Shown: positions 26,395 to 35,382 of the stretch, piece after piece
How positions within the stretch are numbered: position 1 is the first letter of the stretch
Layout: each line of letters starts with the position of its first letter
NCBI GenBank assembly: GCA_947503935.1
Contig: CANNFR010000003.1
Location: 124,001-188,000 of the forward strand
Reading direction: 5' to 3'
Length of the DNA: 64,000 nt
DNA from: an uncultured Paracoccaceae bacterium
GTDB taxonomy: Bacteria; Pseudomonadota; Alphaproteobacteria; Rhodobacterales; Rhodobacteraceae
Made by a program: the position numbers and the translations under genes
Notes under the pieces: model-generated
The model's input: the letters and a program-made list of their open reading frames with translations, nothing else
Told to the model about the DNA's origin: nothing
The model's database searches: none

Positions 26395-26782
26395 GCATCC
26401 GCTTGGCCCATTGGAACCCGACCATCATGCATTTCAGCCGCGGCAGCAGATAAAGCGACATCGCCACGGCCGCGATCGAAAAGCCCGTGGCCATGATCAG
26501 CGGCTCGGGCCGAAACTCGGTATAGATCCAAAGCATGAGCGGCCCCAGGACATGCCCGACGATCATGATGGTCAGATAGGCCGGGCCGTCATCCGCGCGC
26601 TGGTGGTGCAAAGCCTCGCCGCAGACGGCGCACCCCTCGCGCACCGTCAGATAGCCCTGCAAGACCGGCCCCGACCCGCAATTGGGGCAACGGCAGCGCC
26701 AGCCCCGCTTGAGCGCGGTCTTGACGTCACGCCCCTCTGTTTGGGCGTCTTCGACAGAAGGGGCGCTTGAATGCGATGTCAT
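26375..26782 (-). CDS. DUF983 zinc-ribbon membrane protein
   Basis: 135 residues. Two Cys-x-x-Cys pairs (CPNCGSG and CAVCGEAL, residues ~32-59) form a probable zinc ribbon, followed by the DUF983 hallmark HHQRADDGPAYLTI and two transmembrane helices. The function is unknown. In many alphaproteobacteria DUF983 genes sit with RNase R or NUDIX genes, as here. Start chosen at 26782 (MTSHSSAPS); the longer in-frame start at 26797 adds five residues. Confidence 0.85.
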   Translation of the reverse strand: MTSHSSAPSVEDAQTEGRDVKTALKRGWRCRCPNCGSGPVLQGYLTVREGCAVCGEALHHQRADDGPAYLTIMIVGHVLGPLMLWIYTEFRPEPLIMATGFSIAAVAMSLYLLPRLKCMMVGFQWAKRMHGFGVS

Positions 26783-26970
26783 GGGGGTCCTTCCCAAAGC
26801 GGCATGGGGCGAATCTAGGCGAAGAGGCCCGGGGATGTAATGCCATCAAATGCCGCGCCTGTCGATTTTGCGTGACATCCCGCGACGGAAATGGCCGGGC
26901 CGGTCGTGAAAGGGTCAGGTTGCGGGGCCGATATGGCGGCCACCGGCAGCGCTGACACAGGAGAAATGAG

Positions 26971-27459
26971 ATGAACACAGCTGATATGACACGTGCTCTT
27001 TTGGCAGGCTTGGTCGCGGGGCTGATGCTGACAAGTCCTGCCCTGGCGCAGGAGCGTCCCGCTTTCGAAGCAGCTGACGCTGACGGCGACGGACAGGTCA
27101 CTGCCGAGGAATTGCAGGCGGCCCGGGCCGCGCGGGTTGCCGGGATCGATGCCGATGGCGATGGCTTCCTGACGGCTGACGAGATCGCGGCGGCAGGCCG
27201 CGACCGTGCCGCCGAGCGGGCCGACCGTCGGGCAAATGCGATGGTTGCGCGCCTCGATGCCGATGGCGACGGGCGGCTCAGCGCGGCTGAGCTGGCCGAT
27301 GCGCGGGCAGGTGGCCAGCAGGGGCGCCGCTTTGCGCAGGCCGATGCCAATGGCGACGGCGTGCTGACGATTGAGGAATACGATGCCGCGCGTGAGGCGG
27401 GGCATGAGCGTCGGCAGGACCGCCGCGAGGGGCGCCGTGACGGCCGGCAGAACCGCTAG
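26971..27459 (+). CDS. Secreted EF-hand protein
   Basis: 162 residues. A signal peptide (TRALLAGLVAGLMLTSPALA) precedes four canonical EF-hand loops, each a 12-residue D-x-D-x-D-G pattern: DADGDGQVTAEE, DADGDGFLTADE, DADGDGRLSAAE and DANGDGVLTIEE. The C-terminus is very basic (RRQDRREGRRDGRQNR). It is therefore a periplasmic or extracellular calcium-binding protein, possibly a calcium buffer or sensor. It sits 101 bases upstream of the ECF sigma operon and may share it or be its target (inference). An AGGAG precedes the ATG. Confidence 0.87.
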   Translation: MNTADMTRALLAGLVAGLMLTSPALAQERPAFEAADADGDGQVTAEELQAARAARVAGIDADGDGFLTADEIAAAGRDRAAERADRRANAMVARLDADGDGRLSAAELADARAGGQQGRRFAQADANGDGVLTIEEYDAAREAGHERRQDRREGRRDGRQNR

Positions 27460-27560
27460 GGCCGCTGCCGGTGCTTTGGGTTTCGCGCCCTCAGCGTGCC
27501 GTTTTGGCCGGTTGGCTTTGTCCGGGCCACCGGCCAATATGGATCTGACAAAGGATGGAC

Positions 27561-28157
27561 ATGCGCCCCAAGCACTCAGCAGACCACGCCGCCGAGGACG
27601 TTCCGGACGAGGCGTTGCTGGCGCGCTATGGCGCGGGCGAGGCGCTGGCCGCGCGGCTTCTGGCGCGGCGTTTGTTGCCCCGGGTGCTGGCGGTCGCCAC
27701 GCGGATGTTGGGGGGCGACCGGGCCGAGGCCGAGGATGTGGCGCAGGAGGCGATGCTGCGTCTATGGCGCATCGCGCCCGATTGGCGCCCCGGCGAGGCG
27801 CGGGTTTCAACCTGGCTCTACCGGGTGGTGGTGAACCTTTGCACCGATCGGCTGCGGCGGGCCCGCTCGGCGCCGCTGGACGCGGTGCCCGAACCGGCCG
27901 ACGATGCGCCGGGGCCTCTGGCCGGGCTGGCCGAGGCCGATCGGTTGGCAGCCCTTGATGCGGGCCTGGCCGCGCTGCCCGATCGGCAGCGTCAGGCGGT
28001 GGTGTTGCGGCATATCGAAGGGCTGTCGAACCCCGAGATCGCCGATATCATGGGCCTGAGTGTCGAGGCGGTGGAAAGCTTGACCGCGCGGGGCAAGCGG
28101 GCCTTGGCCGCCGAGCTTGCCGGGCAGAGAGAGGCCTTGGGATATGAGGAGGGATGA
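27561..28157 (+). CDS. ECF-family RNA polymerase sigma factor
   Basis: 198 residues. Region 2 is DEALLARYGAGEALAARLLARR ending in the polymerase-binding QEAMLRLWRI. Region 4 is LPDRQRQAVVLRHIEGLSNP, then EIADIMGLSVEAVESLTARG, a sigma-70 region 4 HTH. The order is followed immediately by a short single-TM protein and a Metal_resist-like protein, as in cnrHYX (sigma, anti-sigma, sensor), so regulation by membrane sequestration is likely. AAGGATGG just upstream suits the ATG at 27561; the ATG at 27555 is also in frame. Confidence 0.9.
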   Translation: MRPKHSADHAAEDVPDEALLARYGAGEALAARLLARRLLPRVLAVATRMLGGDRAEAEDVAQEAMLRLWRIAPDWRPGEARVSTWLYRVVVNLCTDRLRRARSAPLDAVPEPADDAPGPLAGLAEADRLAALDAGLAALPDRQRQAVVLRHIEGLSNPEIADIMGLSVEAVESLTARGKRALAAELAGQREALGYEEG

Positions 28158-28160
28158 GAA

Positions 28161-28505
28161 ATGACCGAGCGTCCGGAAGACGACGATCTGGTAGAGGCCG
28201 CGCTGGCCGCAGGCCGGGCTGCGGTGGACCGCCCCGTGCCGGATGACCTCCTAGCCCGGGTCGACGCCGACGCCTTGGCCCATCTGCCGCCGCCCTTGCC
28301 GAAAACGGCCGGGCCGGGACGCTGGCGCATCCTCCTCGCCGCGCTCGGCGGCTGGCCCGGTGTTAGCGGCATAGCGACGGCGGGGCTGACAGGGCTGTGG
28401 CTGGGCTTTGTCACACCAGAGCTTTGGCTGGGGACGTTCGGACAGGTCTCCGACCACGCCGATCTGCTTTTGCCCGACGATTACACCATCGCTTCCGAGG
28501 GATAA
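28161..28505 (+). CDS. Probable anti-sigma factor (single-TM, CnrY-like position)
   Basis: 114 residues. A short acidic N-terminal cytoplasmic part (TERPEDDDLVEAALAAGRAA) is followed by a hydrophobic segment GWPGVSGIATAGLTGLWLGF and a C-terminal periplasmic tail. I recognise no domain. The position directly behind the ECF gene and before the Metal_resist-like gene, with spacing of three bases on the 5' side, suits an anti-sigma protein that docks the sigma factor at the membrane. This role is inferred from context. Confidence 0.6.
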   Translation: MTERPEDDDLVEAALAAGRAAVDRPVPDDLLARVDADALAHLPPPLPKTAGPGRWRILLAALGGWPGVSGIATAGLTGLWLGFVTPELWLGTFGQVSDHADLLLPDDYTIASEG

Positions 28506-28507
28506 TA

Positions 28508-29008
28508 ATGATGACCGATCCGACTGCCGACACCCCCACTGCCAGATCACCGCGCTGGATGCGCCTTCTTCTGGTGCTGTCGCTTGCGGTCAATCTTCTG
28601 GTGATCGGTCTGGCCTTGGGGGTGGCCTTGGGCCGCACTGGCGGCGAGACCGCCAGACCAGGGCGGGATGCGGTCAGCGGGTTCTACCTCAGGGCGCTTG
28701 AGCCCGAGCAGCGGGCGGATTTCATCGGCCAGCTGCGCCGCGAGGGGCGGGGCTTGCGCCTGGACCGCGCCACGATCCGCACCGAACTGCGCGCCACGCT
28801 TGAGCTGTTGCGGGCCGACAGTTTCGATGCCGAGGCCTTCGCCGACCGCCTGAGCGGACAGCGCGCCAGGTTGGCGGCCCGCGCCGATCTGGGCGACCGG
28901 GTCTTCATCGGCGTTCTGGCCGGGATGAGCGTGGAGGAGCGCCGCGCCTATGCCGAGCGGATCGAACAATCCCTGCGCCGACCGCTGCGGGAAGAAACCG
29001 ACGGTTAG
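28508..29008 (+). CDS. Membrane-anchored Metal_resist (ZraP/CnrX-like) sensor protein
   Basis: 166 residues. An N-terminal TM anchor (LLLVLSLAVNLLVIGLALGV) is followed by a helical periplasmic domain with the Metal_resist pattern: LEPEQRADFIGQLRREGRGL ... DRLSGQRARLAARADLGDRV and AGMSVEERRAYAERIEQSLR. Proteins of this type sense metals or envelope stress and control ECF sigma release. There is not a single His or Cys in the protein, so classical CnrX Co/Ni ligation is not possible. The neighbours suggest a third component of a sigma/anti-sigma system. Starts at 28508 and 28511 are both possible (MM). Confidence 0.72.
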   Translation: MMTDPTADTPTARSPRWMRLLLVLSLAVNLLVIGLALGVALGRTGGETARPGRDAVSGFYLRALEPEQRADFIGQLRREGRGLRLDRATIRTELRATLELLRADSFDAEAFADRLSGQRARLAARADLGDRVFIGVLAGMSVEERRAYAERIEQSLRRPLREETDG

Positions 29009-29170
29009 ATCGTGTCCGGGCTGAGCGGAACCGCCACAACCCTGCCACGCGCCGCGTTCTCGGACTTTCGGCGATCAGTTGTTTTCGACTGTCCCGGAAA
29101 AGCTCTAGCGCCTTCGGCGGGCGCCTCTTCGGGTTTTGCCGATCCTTCCCACGAGGCGCGTAGCCCCGTC

Positions 29171-30550
29171 TCACGCGGCCGATTGGCTGAAGGTCACCTG
29201 GTTTCGCCCCTCGGCTTTCGCGTCGTAGAGCGCGCGGTCGGCCAGGCTGACCAGGGCATCGGCCGGGTTCTTGCCCGCGCTGCCGCCCAAAGCCACGCCG
29301 ATGCTGACGGTCAGGGCCAGGGGCTCGGGCAGGCCTGGCGCCGAGAATGGCTGGGCGGCAACGGCCTGGCGCAGGCGTTCGCCGGCAATGCGGGCCGCCT
29401 CGACCGAGGTCTCGGGCATCACGACCAGAAACTCCTCACCGCCAAGGCGCGCCACCAGATCGACCGCGCGCAGACCGCCCGCGATGCGGCGGGCGACCTC
29501 AACCAGCACGGCATCGCCGACGACATGACCATAGGTATCGTTGACCCGCTTGAAGCGATCGACATCCAGCACCATCACGGCGAAGGGTTGCCCCGTTTCA
29601 ACGGCATGGGCCGCGATCCGGGAAAGATGCGACAGCGCGTAGCGCCGGTTGTAGAGACCCGTCAGCGGATCGGTGACCGCCAGCCTAAGCCCGTCCGAGA
29701 CCTGGCGGCGCATCCGTTCGGTCTGGGCCTTGCGCCGCATCTGCAGCCGCAACCGCAGCACCAGTTCGATCGGGTCGATCGGATGGCCGATCACGTCATC
29801 GGCGCCCAGATCCAGCGCAGTGACGGCGCCGGCCGCATCGCCCTCGTCCAGAACGGCCAGAATGCCGGCGATACGGCCCTCGGCATGGCTGCGCAGATCG
29901 GCGATCAGACCCAGCCCCTCCTTGCGCGCCTCGGGTCCGGTGTTGATGATGTAGACATCCGGCTTCACGGCCATCGAGACATCATCCAGCAGATCGGACG
30001 GCGTCATCGTGATGATGGTGTCGCGCAGATGCGGGGCCAGCATGCCCGACAGGGTTTCGGCCCGGTCGGTATCGTCCGAGATGATGGCGATCACGCCGGG
30101 CCCTTCGAAGGCGGGCGCGGCCTCGGCGAAGCCCAGGGCATCGCGGGCGTCCTGATGAAGACCGTATTCGGCGTTGCGGTACCGGGCGCGCATCAGCCCG
30201 CGAATACGCGCCAGCAGCAGCGCGTCGTCGCAATGGGCGTTCAGAACGTCGTCGGCCCCGGCCTCAAGTGCTGCCCGGCGTGCGGCCTGATCATTGGCGG
30301 CGGCCAGGGCGATCAGCGCGATATCGGCTGTTGCGGGGTCGGACCTGAGGGCGCGGCAGGCCGAAAGGGCTTCGTCCAACGTGCCGGTCAAACCCACCAG
30401 GACGACATCCGGCCGCCCGGCGCGCGCCAGCCGCACCACATCCCCTGCCGCCTCGGCGAAATCCACATAATAATGCGCCGCTGAAAGCTTGGCTTTCAGC
30501 AAGATGCGGTTGGAGGCTTGGCTATCAGCAACAAGGATGCGGCCCGCCAT
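29171..30550 (-). CDS. pleD: PleD-like response regulator: REC-REC-GGDEF diguanylate cyclase
   Basis: 459 residues. Residues ~1-120 are a receiver domain (ILVADSQASNRILLKAKLSA, with DVVLVGLTG at the phosphorylation site, where the expected Asp-containing strand is degenerate). A second receiver-like domain is at ~150-280. A GGDEF domain is at ~290-450: TDPLTGLYNRRYALSHLSRI, DVDRFKRVNDTYGHVVGD, RLGGEEF, and TVSIGVALG. The active-site motif is GGEEF and the I-site RAVD lies five residues before it, so the enzyme should make c-di-GMP and be product-inhibited. It matches PleD of Caulobacter in architecture. It is monocistronic. Confidence 0.9.
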   Translation of the reverse strand: MAGRILVADSQASNRILLKAKLSAAHYYVDFAEAAGDVVRLARAGRPDVVLVGLTGTLDEALSACRALRSDPATADIALIALAAANDQAARRAALEAGADDVLNAHCDDALLLARIRGLMRARYRNAEYGLHQDARDALGFAEAAPAFEGPGVIAIISDDTDRAETLSGMLAPHLRDTIITMTPSDLLDDVSMAVKPDVYIINTGPEARKEGLGLIADLRSHAEGRIAGILAVLDEGDAAGAVTALDLGADDVIGHPIDPIELVLRLRLQMRRKAQTERMRRQVSDGLRLAVTDPLTGLYNRRYALSHLSRIAAHAVETGQPFAVMVLDVDRFKRVNDTYGHVVGDAVLVEVARRIAGGLRAVDLVARLGGEEFLVVMPETSVEAARIAGERLRQAVAAQPFSAPGLPEPLALTVSIGVALGGSAGKNPADALVSLADRALYDAKAEGRNQVTFSQSAA

Positions 30551-30658
30551 CTCAAGCTCCGGTTAAAGGTTTGTCCATGAGTATGAGTTTTCGTTGAGTT
30601 TAGTTAAGGAATCCTTTCCAATCCGGATCGCATTTTCGTGAAAACAAATCGGGCGCCC

Positions 30659-30937
30659 ATGCACACAGATCAAGCCGAGACCCTTGCCCTGCAGGCCCTG
30701 GCCTGGCTGGCGGCGAATGATGAGCTTTTGCCGGTGTTCCTGGGCGCGACGGGGGCGTCGCTGAGTGACCTGAGCAAGGCTGCAAGTGATTCTGCGTATC
30801 TGGGCTCGGTCCTGGATTTTCTGCTGATGGATGATGCCTGGATTCTGGCCTTCTGCGAATCCTCAGGTGCGCAACCCACTGATATTGCAACCGCAAGGCG
30901 AGCGCTTCCGGGCGGCGAGGCGGTTCACTGGACCTGA
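30659..30937 (+). CDS. DUF3572 protein
   Basis: 92 residues: HTDQAETLALQALAWLAAND, GATGASLSDLSKAASDSAYL and GSVLDFLLMDDAWILAFC are typical of DUF3572. The family is small, cytosolic, alphaproteobacterial and uncharacterised. ATG 30659 gives the usual family start; a GTG at 30638 is also in frame. It is commonly found next to pleD in this group, as here (divergent from it). Confidence 0.85.
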   Translation: MHTDQAETLALQALAWLAANDELLPVFLGATGASLSDLSKAASDSAYLGSVLDFLLMDDAWILAFCESSGAQPTDIATARRALPGGEAVHWT

Positions 30938-31009
30938 CCTTTTGGATAAGTTACCTTTGGTAAGGGGGTGTTTTGCAAGTGTGTTTGCCGGGTACGGGAA
31001 GGGTTCGAC

Positions 31010-31726
31010 ATGCCGAAGATCCGCGGCGTGCTGTTTGACAAGGATGGTACTCTTTTTGACTTCAACCTGACCTGGGTGCGCTGGATCCGGGCTTTCATCA
31101 CTGATCTGGCTGGCGAGGATGTTCTTCTGGCGGCCAAGCTGGGCTGGGCGATCGGGTTCGATATCGACCGCATGGAGTTCATGCCGGGCAGTCTTTTCGC
31201 CACCCACACCTCCGTTGGCATTGTCGATGCGTTGCAGGAGCATCTGCCGGGCCATACGCAGGCGGAGTTACTTGACCGGCTGAATGCCGTCGCTGCGTCC
31301 GCGCCTGTCTGCGAGGCGGTTCCTCTGTCGCTGTTCCTCAACGTTCTGCGCAAGCAGGGGTTGGTTCTGGGCATCGCGTCCAACGATGCGCTCGACCCGA
31401 TCTATGCGCAGCTCGATCAGGTTGGGATCACGCCGTTTTTTGATTTCATCGCGGGGTTCGATTCGGGCTACGGGTCAAAACCCGGCACCGGAATGCTGCG
31501 CGCCTTCGCCGAAAAGATGGGTCTTGCGCCGAACGAGGTGCTGATGGTCGGGGACGGGGTGCATGACATGATGGCCGCGCGCGCTGCGGGCATGCGTGCG
31601 GCCGCCGTCTTGACGGGCCCGACGCCGAGAGAGGATCTGGCCCCGTTGGCCGATATTGTTGTTCCCGATATCGGCTATCTGCCGGAATGGCTTGCCGGTC
31701 GCGGTGCTTCTGAATCGGTCGCCTGA
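31010..31726 (+). CDS. HAD-superfamily hydrolase (phosphoglycolate phosphatase-like)
   Basis: 238 residues. The nucleophile motif is VLFDKDGTLFDFN (Asp10 and Asp12 of the DxDGT core), then motif II LGIASNDAL, motif III lysine in SGYGSKPGTG, and motif IV VGDGVHDMMAARAAGM. A helical cap sits between motifs I and II. The family includes phosphoglycolate phosphatase and other small-molecule phosphatases. The specific substrate is not known; no Calvin cycle genes are adjacent. Confidence 0.9.
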   Translation: MPKIRGVLFDKDGTLFDFNLTWVRWIRAFITDLAGEDVLLAAKLGWAIGFDIDRMEFMPGSLFATHTSVGIVDALQEHLPGHTQAELLDRLNAVAASAPVCEAVPLSLFLNVLRKQGLVLGIASNDALDPIYAQLDQVGITPFFDFIAGFDSGYGSKPGTGMLRAFAEKMGLAPNEVLMVGDGVHDMMAARAAGMRAAAVLTGPTPREDLAPLADIVVPDIGYLPEWLAGRGASESVA

Positions 31727-31897
31727 GACCCCCAACGTAAAACTTGTCCAACCGATGGTGCGTGGCGGCGCTTTGCGTTTCAGCCTGAAGTTGAAACACT
31801 CGAGGAACACCGAAAAGCGACAGATTTGGTCGCATTCCGCAAAACCATTTGGGCGACGGCTTGGTTTGCTGGCAGCGTCAGATCTGGGAGCGACACG

Positions 31898-33457
31898 ATG
31901 ACCGATGCCAGCCCGCCCCGCCGCCGCCGTGCCGGGGGCCGCGCCGCCCATGCCGAGCGTGCGGGCCATGCTGCCATTGATCAGATGCCCTGGCGCCAGC
32001 CGATCAACCCCGACCGCCCGACCGAACCCTTGGACGAGGACGGCGTGCAGGCCATCCACAAGGGGGCGATGCGCATCCTGTCGGAACTGGGCATCGAAAT
32101 CCTGAACCCAGAGGCGGTCGCCATCCTCAAGCAGGCTGGCTGCAAGGTAGACGGTGAGAACGTCAGGTTCGACGAAGATTTCGTGATGGAAATGATCGGC
32201 CACGCGCCCGCCGATTTCACCATCACCCCGCGCAACCCGGCCCATCAGGTCACCCTGGGCGGGCGCCACATGGCCTTCGTCAATGTCTCGTCGCCGCCCA
32301 ATGCCTGGGATCTTGAGCGTGGCAAACGGCCCGGCGATTTTGAAACGTTCCGCGAATTCATGAAGCTGACGCAGTATTTCAATTGCATCCATGTGGCCGG
32401 CGGCTATCCGGTTGAGCCGATCGACATCCATGCCAGCGAACGCCACCTCGATTGCGGATACGAAAAGCTGGTGCTGACCGACAAGGTCATCCACGCCTAT
32501 TCGCTGGGGGCCGAGCGGGTCGAGGATGTGATTGAGATGGTGCGCCTGGCGGGCGGCCTTGCCCAAGACGCGTTCGACGCCAGCCCGCACATGTACACCA
32601 ACATCAACTCGGTCTCGCCCCTCAAACACGATTACCCGATGCTGGACGGCGCGATGCGCTGTGCCCGGCGCGGGCAGGCGGTGGTGGTCACGCCTTTTAC
32701 GCTGGCGGGTGCCATGGCGCCGGTCACCATGTCGGGCGCCGTGGCGCTGAGCCTGGCCGAGGGCCTGTCGGCGCTGGCGCTTTTGCAATACATCCGCCCC
32801 GGCTGCCCGGTGGCGATCGGCACCTTCACCTCGAATGTCGACATGAAATCGGGGGCGCCCGCCTTCGGCACGCCGGAATACATGCGCGCAACCCAGATGA
32901 CCGGGCAATTGGCGCGGTTCTATGGGCTGCCCTTGCGGTCCTCCGGCGTCTGCGCGGCGAATGTGCCGGACGGTCAGGCAATGTGGGAGACGTCGAATTC
33001 CCTCTGGGCGGCCGTGCAATCGGGCAGCAACCTTGTCTACCACGCCGCCGGCTGGCTTGAGGGCGGCCTGATTGCCAGCCCCGAAAAGTTCGTGATGGAT
33101 TGCGAGGTGCTGCAGATGATCCAGCGCTATTGCGACGAACAGGTCTGGGCCACCGGCCCCGATGACATCGCCTTCGATGCGATCAAGGAGGTCGGCGCAG
33201 GCGGCCATTTCTTCGGCTGCCAGCATACGCAGGAGAGGTATGCGAACGCCTTCTACGCGCCCATCGCCTCGGATTGGCGCAATTTCGAGGCCTGGCAGAT
33301 GGCGGGTTCGCTCTGGACGGCCGAGCGCGCGCATCGCATTTTCAAAGCGATCCTGGCCGAATACCAGCCGCCCCCAATGGACGACACGCATCATGGGGCG
33401 CTTTACGATTTCGTTCAGCGGCGAAAGGCCGAAGGCGGCGCGCCGACCGATTTCTGA
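31898..33457 (+). CDS. Trimethylamine methyltransferase (MttB) superfamily protein, non-pyrrolysine
   Basis: 519 residues. Family hallmarks include RILSELGIEILNPEAVAILK near the N-terminus, TPFTLAGAMAPVTMSGAVAL, SGAPAFGTPEYMRATQMTGQ, and YHAAGWLEGGLIASPEKFVM. There is no in-frame amber codon, so this is a non-Pyl homologue. Characterised non-Pyl relatives (MtgB) demethylate glycine betaine to a corrinoid protein. No corrinoid protein (MtgC) or methyl-H4folate transferase gene is adjacent, so the partner must be elsewhere. The link to the carnitine genes 20 kb downstream, which yield glycine betaine, is inference. Start chosen at ATG 31898; the Arg/Ala-rich N-terminus is variable in the family. 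Confidence 0.88.
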   Translation: MTDASPPRRRRAGGRAAHAERAGHAAIDQMPWRQPINPDRPTEPLDEDGVQAIHKGAMRILSELGIEILNPEAVAILKQAGCKVDGENVRFDEDFVMEMIGHAPADFTITPRNPAHQVTLGGRHMAFVNVSSPPNAWDLERGKRPGDFETFREFMKLTQYFNCIHVAGGYPVEPIDIHASERHLDCGYEKLVLTDKVIHAYSLGAERVEDVIEMVRLAGGLAQDAFDASPHMYTNINSVSPLKHDYPMLDGAMRCARRGQAVVVTPFTLAGAMAPVTMSGAVALSLAEGLSALALLQYIRPGCPVAIGTFTSNVDMKSGAPAFGTPEYMRATQMTGQLARFYGLPLRSSGVCAANVPDGQAMWETSNSLWAAVQSGSNLVYHAAGWLEGGLIASPEKFVMDCEVLQMIQRYCDEQVWATGPDDIAFDAIKEVGAGGHFFGCQHTQERYANAFYAPIASDWRNFEAWQMAGSLWTAERAHRIFKAILAEYQPPPMDDTHHGALYDFVQRRKAEGGAPTDF

Positions 33458-33520
33458 CACGCCCGGCTCTGGCGCGCGCCTGCGCAGACCGCTACGCTTG
33501 CCCGAAAGCGGAGCGGCCCG

Positions 33521-35302
33521 ATGGCGCAGACAGGCAATCAGCAAGGCAGGATGGTGGGCCGTGTGGCCCTTGGCCTGATCGGGGCCCTGGCCGGCGCGGC
33601 ATATTGGTTTGCGCTTGAGATCCTGCCCGACCTGCTGACAGCGGCCCCCCTTTACCTGTTCGTCTCCGCGCTGGTCGGCGGCTATTTCGGGGCGCTGATG
33701 GCGCTGACCGGGCCCATGCGCCTTGGCTGCGCGGTGGTCTGGGCCGTGGCTCCTGCGCTGGTATCCGCCGCCATGCTGACATGGGCCAGCCTCCGCTTTG
33801 AGACGCTGGCCGGTTTCTTTGCCCGGCCCGAGCCTTTGGTGGCCTATCTGATCCTCTTGGTTCTGCCACTGCCCTTTCTGATCGCGGCGCGGCGCGAGGG
33901 CACACATTGGCGCGATTACCCAATCCTTTTCGGCGAAAGTTGGGGGATCGTCGTGCGGCTGTCGACGGCGGGGCTTTTCGCGCTGATCGTCTGGCTGGTG
34001 ATCGTTCTGTCCGACGAATTGCTGCAACTGGTTGAGATCGACCTGATCGAGCGGATGATCGCGGTGGATTGGGTACCTGCAACGCTCACCGGCCTGATCG
34101 TGGGCCTGGCGCTGGGGCTGGTCAACGAGATGCGCGACCAGGTCTCGCCCGGGCTGGTGCTGCGTCTTCTGCGGCTTCTGGTGCCGCCGGCGCTGTTGGT
34201 CGTGGGTGCGTTTGCCCTGGCGGTGCCGATGCGGGGGCTCGACGCGCTCTTCGGCATCCTGTCGCCCGCCGTCACCTTGTTGGTCATCGCGTTTCTTCTA
34301 ATCACGCTGGTCAGCGCCGCGGTCGATGCCGACGATGATTGCGCCGTCCGATCGGGCGCGATGCGCTGGGCGACGCGGGGTCTGTCGCTGCTGATCCCTA
34401 TCGTGGCCGCTCTGGCGCTGGAGGCGCTCCGCCGCCGCTATGGGGGCGATGGCCTCAGCCCGGCGCGGCTTGCGGGGTTTGTGGCGGGCGGTGTCCTTTT
34501 TACCTACGGGCTGCTCTATGCGCTATCGGCCCTCTCTGGCGCGAAATGGGCGGCGCGCATCCGGTCGGCCAATGCCTGGATGGCTCTGGTGGTGATCGCG
34601 CTGGCGGCCCTGTGGCTCAGCCCCGTTCTGAATGCCGAGCGCATCTCGGCCGCCAACCAGGTCGCGCGGTTTCGAAGCGGGGCGGCGCCGGTCGACACGC
34701 TGGACCTCTGGACATTGCGCAACGATTGGGGCCGGGCCGGGCAAGCCGCCCTGGCCCGTATCGAAGCGGCCGCCGATGGCCACCCCGAAGAGGTCGCCCT
34801 GCGCGATCGTCTGGCATTGTCGGCCCAGGCGCCCGACCGCTTCGCCTTCGAAAACGTACCGCGCGACCCGGTCAGCCTGAACGCGCGCGCCGAACTGAAA
34901 CAGGCCATGCCGGTCCAGCCGCCCGAGGCGGCGGCTGAATTCGATCGCTATGTTCTGCCTTGGTATGCCGGGAGCGTTGACAGTTTTCTTGACGGCTGCC
35001 GCGATACTACCGCCTCTGGCCGCCCGGGATGCGTGTTGATCGTAGCCGATCTGGTGCCGGATAATCCGGGCAATGAAGCCATTCTTTTCTACAAATCTTT
35101 CGGACTTTTACGGGGCGAGGTGATCGTGCCCGAACCGGTCTTTCGCCGCGCGGATGCCGCGGACGTCTTCTCAATCCCGCCCGCGGATTTTGAGGAAACC
35201 GATGAATTGATTGAACAATTGCAAGACGGCCAGTTCCGTGCCGAACCTGCGCGGATCAATGCGATCAGTATCGGCGAGCGTCAGTTCACCCTGCCGTTCT
35301 AA
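33521..35302 (+). CDS. DUF4153 multi-pass membrane protein
   Basis: 593 residues. About eleven transmembrane helices fill residues 1-360 (ALGLIGALAGAAYWFALEIL, LIVWLVIVLSDELLQL, LLVIAFLLITLVSAAVDADD). A soluble C-terminal part of ~230 residues includes ISAANQVARFRSGAAPVDTL and DLWTLRNDWGRAGQAALARI. DUF4153 members are uncharacterised inner-membrane proteins. It is followed by the H-NOX gene 80 bases downstream; no functional relation is evident. Confidence 0.82.
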   Translation: MAQTGNQQGRMVGRVALGLIGALAGAAYWFALEILPDLLTAAPLYLFVSALVGGYFGALMALTGPMRLGCAVVWAVAPALVSAAMLTWASLRFETLAGFFARPEPLVAYLILLVLPLPFLIAARREGTHWRDYPILFGESWGIVVRLSTAGLFALIVWLVIVLSDELLQLVEIDLIERMIAVDWVPATLTGLIVGLALGLVNEMRDQVSPGLVLRLLRLLVPPALLVVGAFALAVPMRGLDALFGILSPAVTLLVIAFLLITLVSAAVDADDDCAVRSGAMRWATRGLSLLIPIVAALALEALRRRYGGDGLSPARLAGFVAGGVLFTYGLLYALSALSGAKWAARIRSANAWMALVVIALAALWLSPVLNAERISAANQVARFRSGAAPVDTLDLWTLRNDWGRAGQAALARIEAAADGHPEEVALRDRLALSAQAPDRFAFENVPRDPVSLNARAELKQAMPVQPPEAAAEFDRYVLPWYAGSVDSFLDGCRDTTASGRPGCVLIVADLVPDNPGNEAILFYKSFGLLRGEVIVPEPVFRRADAADVFSIPPADFEETDELIEQLQDGQFRAEPARINAISIGERQFTLPF

Positions 35303-35382
35303 CGCCATTTCACCGCGCGCCTTTCGCGCTTTGTTAAGCCCTTTCCCCTAGGGTCGATCCCGGTGGTAAATGGGGTGTTTGC

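Noticed and set aside
31898-33457. Pyrrolysine-containing trimethylamine methyltransferase
   Set aside because: No in-frame TAG is present; the frame is continuous, so it is a non-Pyl homologue.
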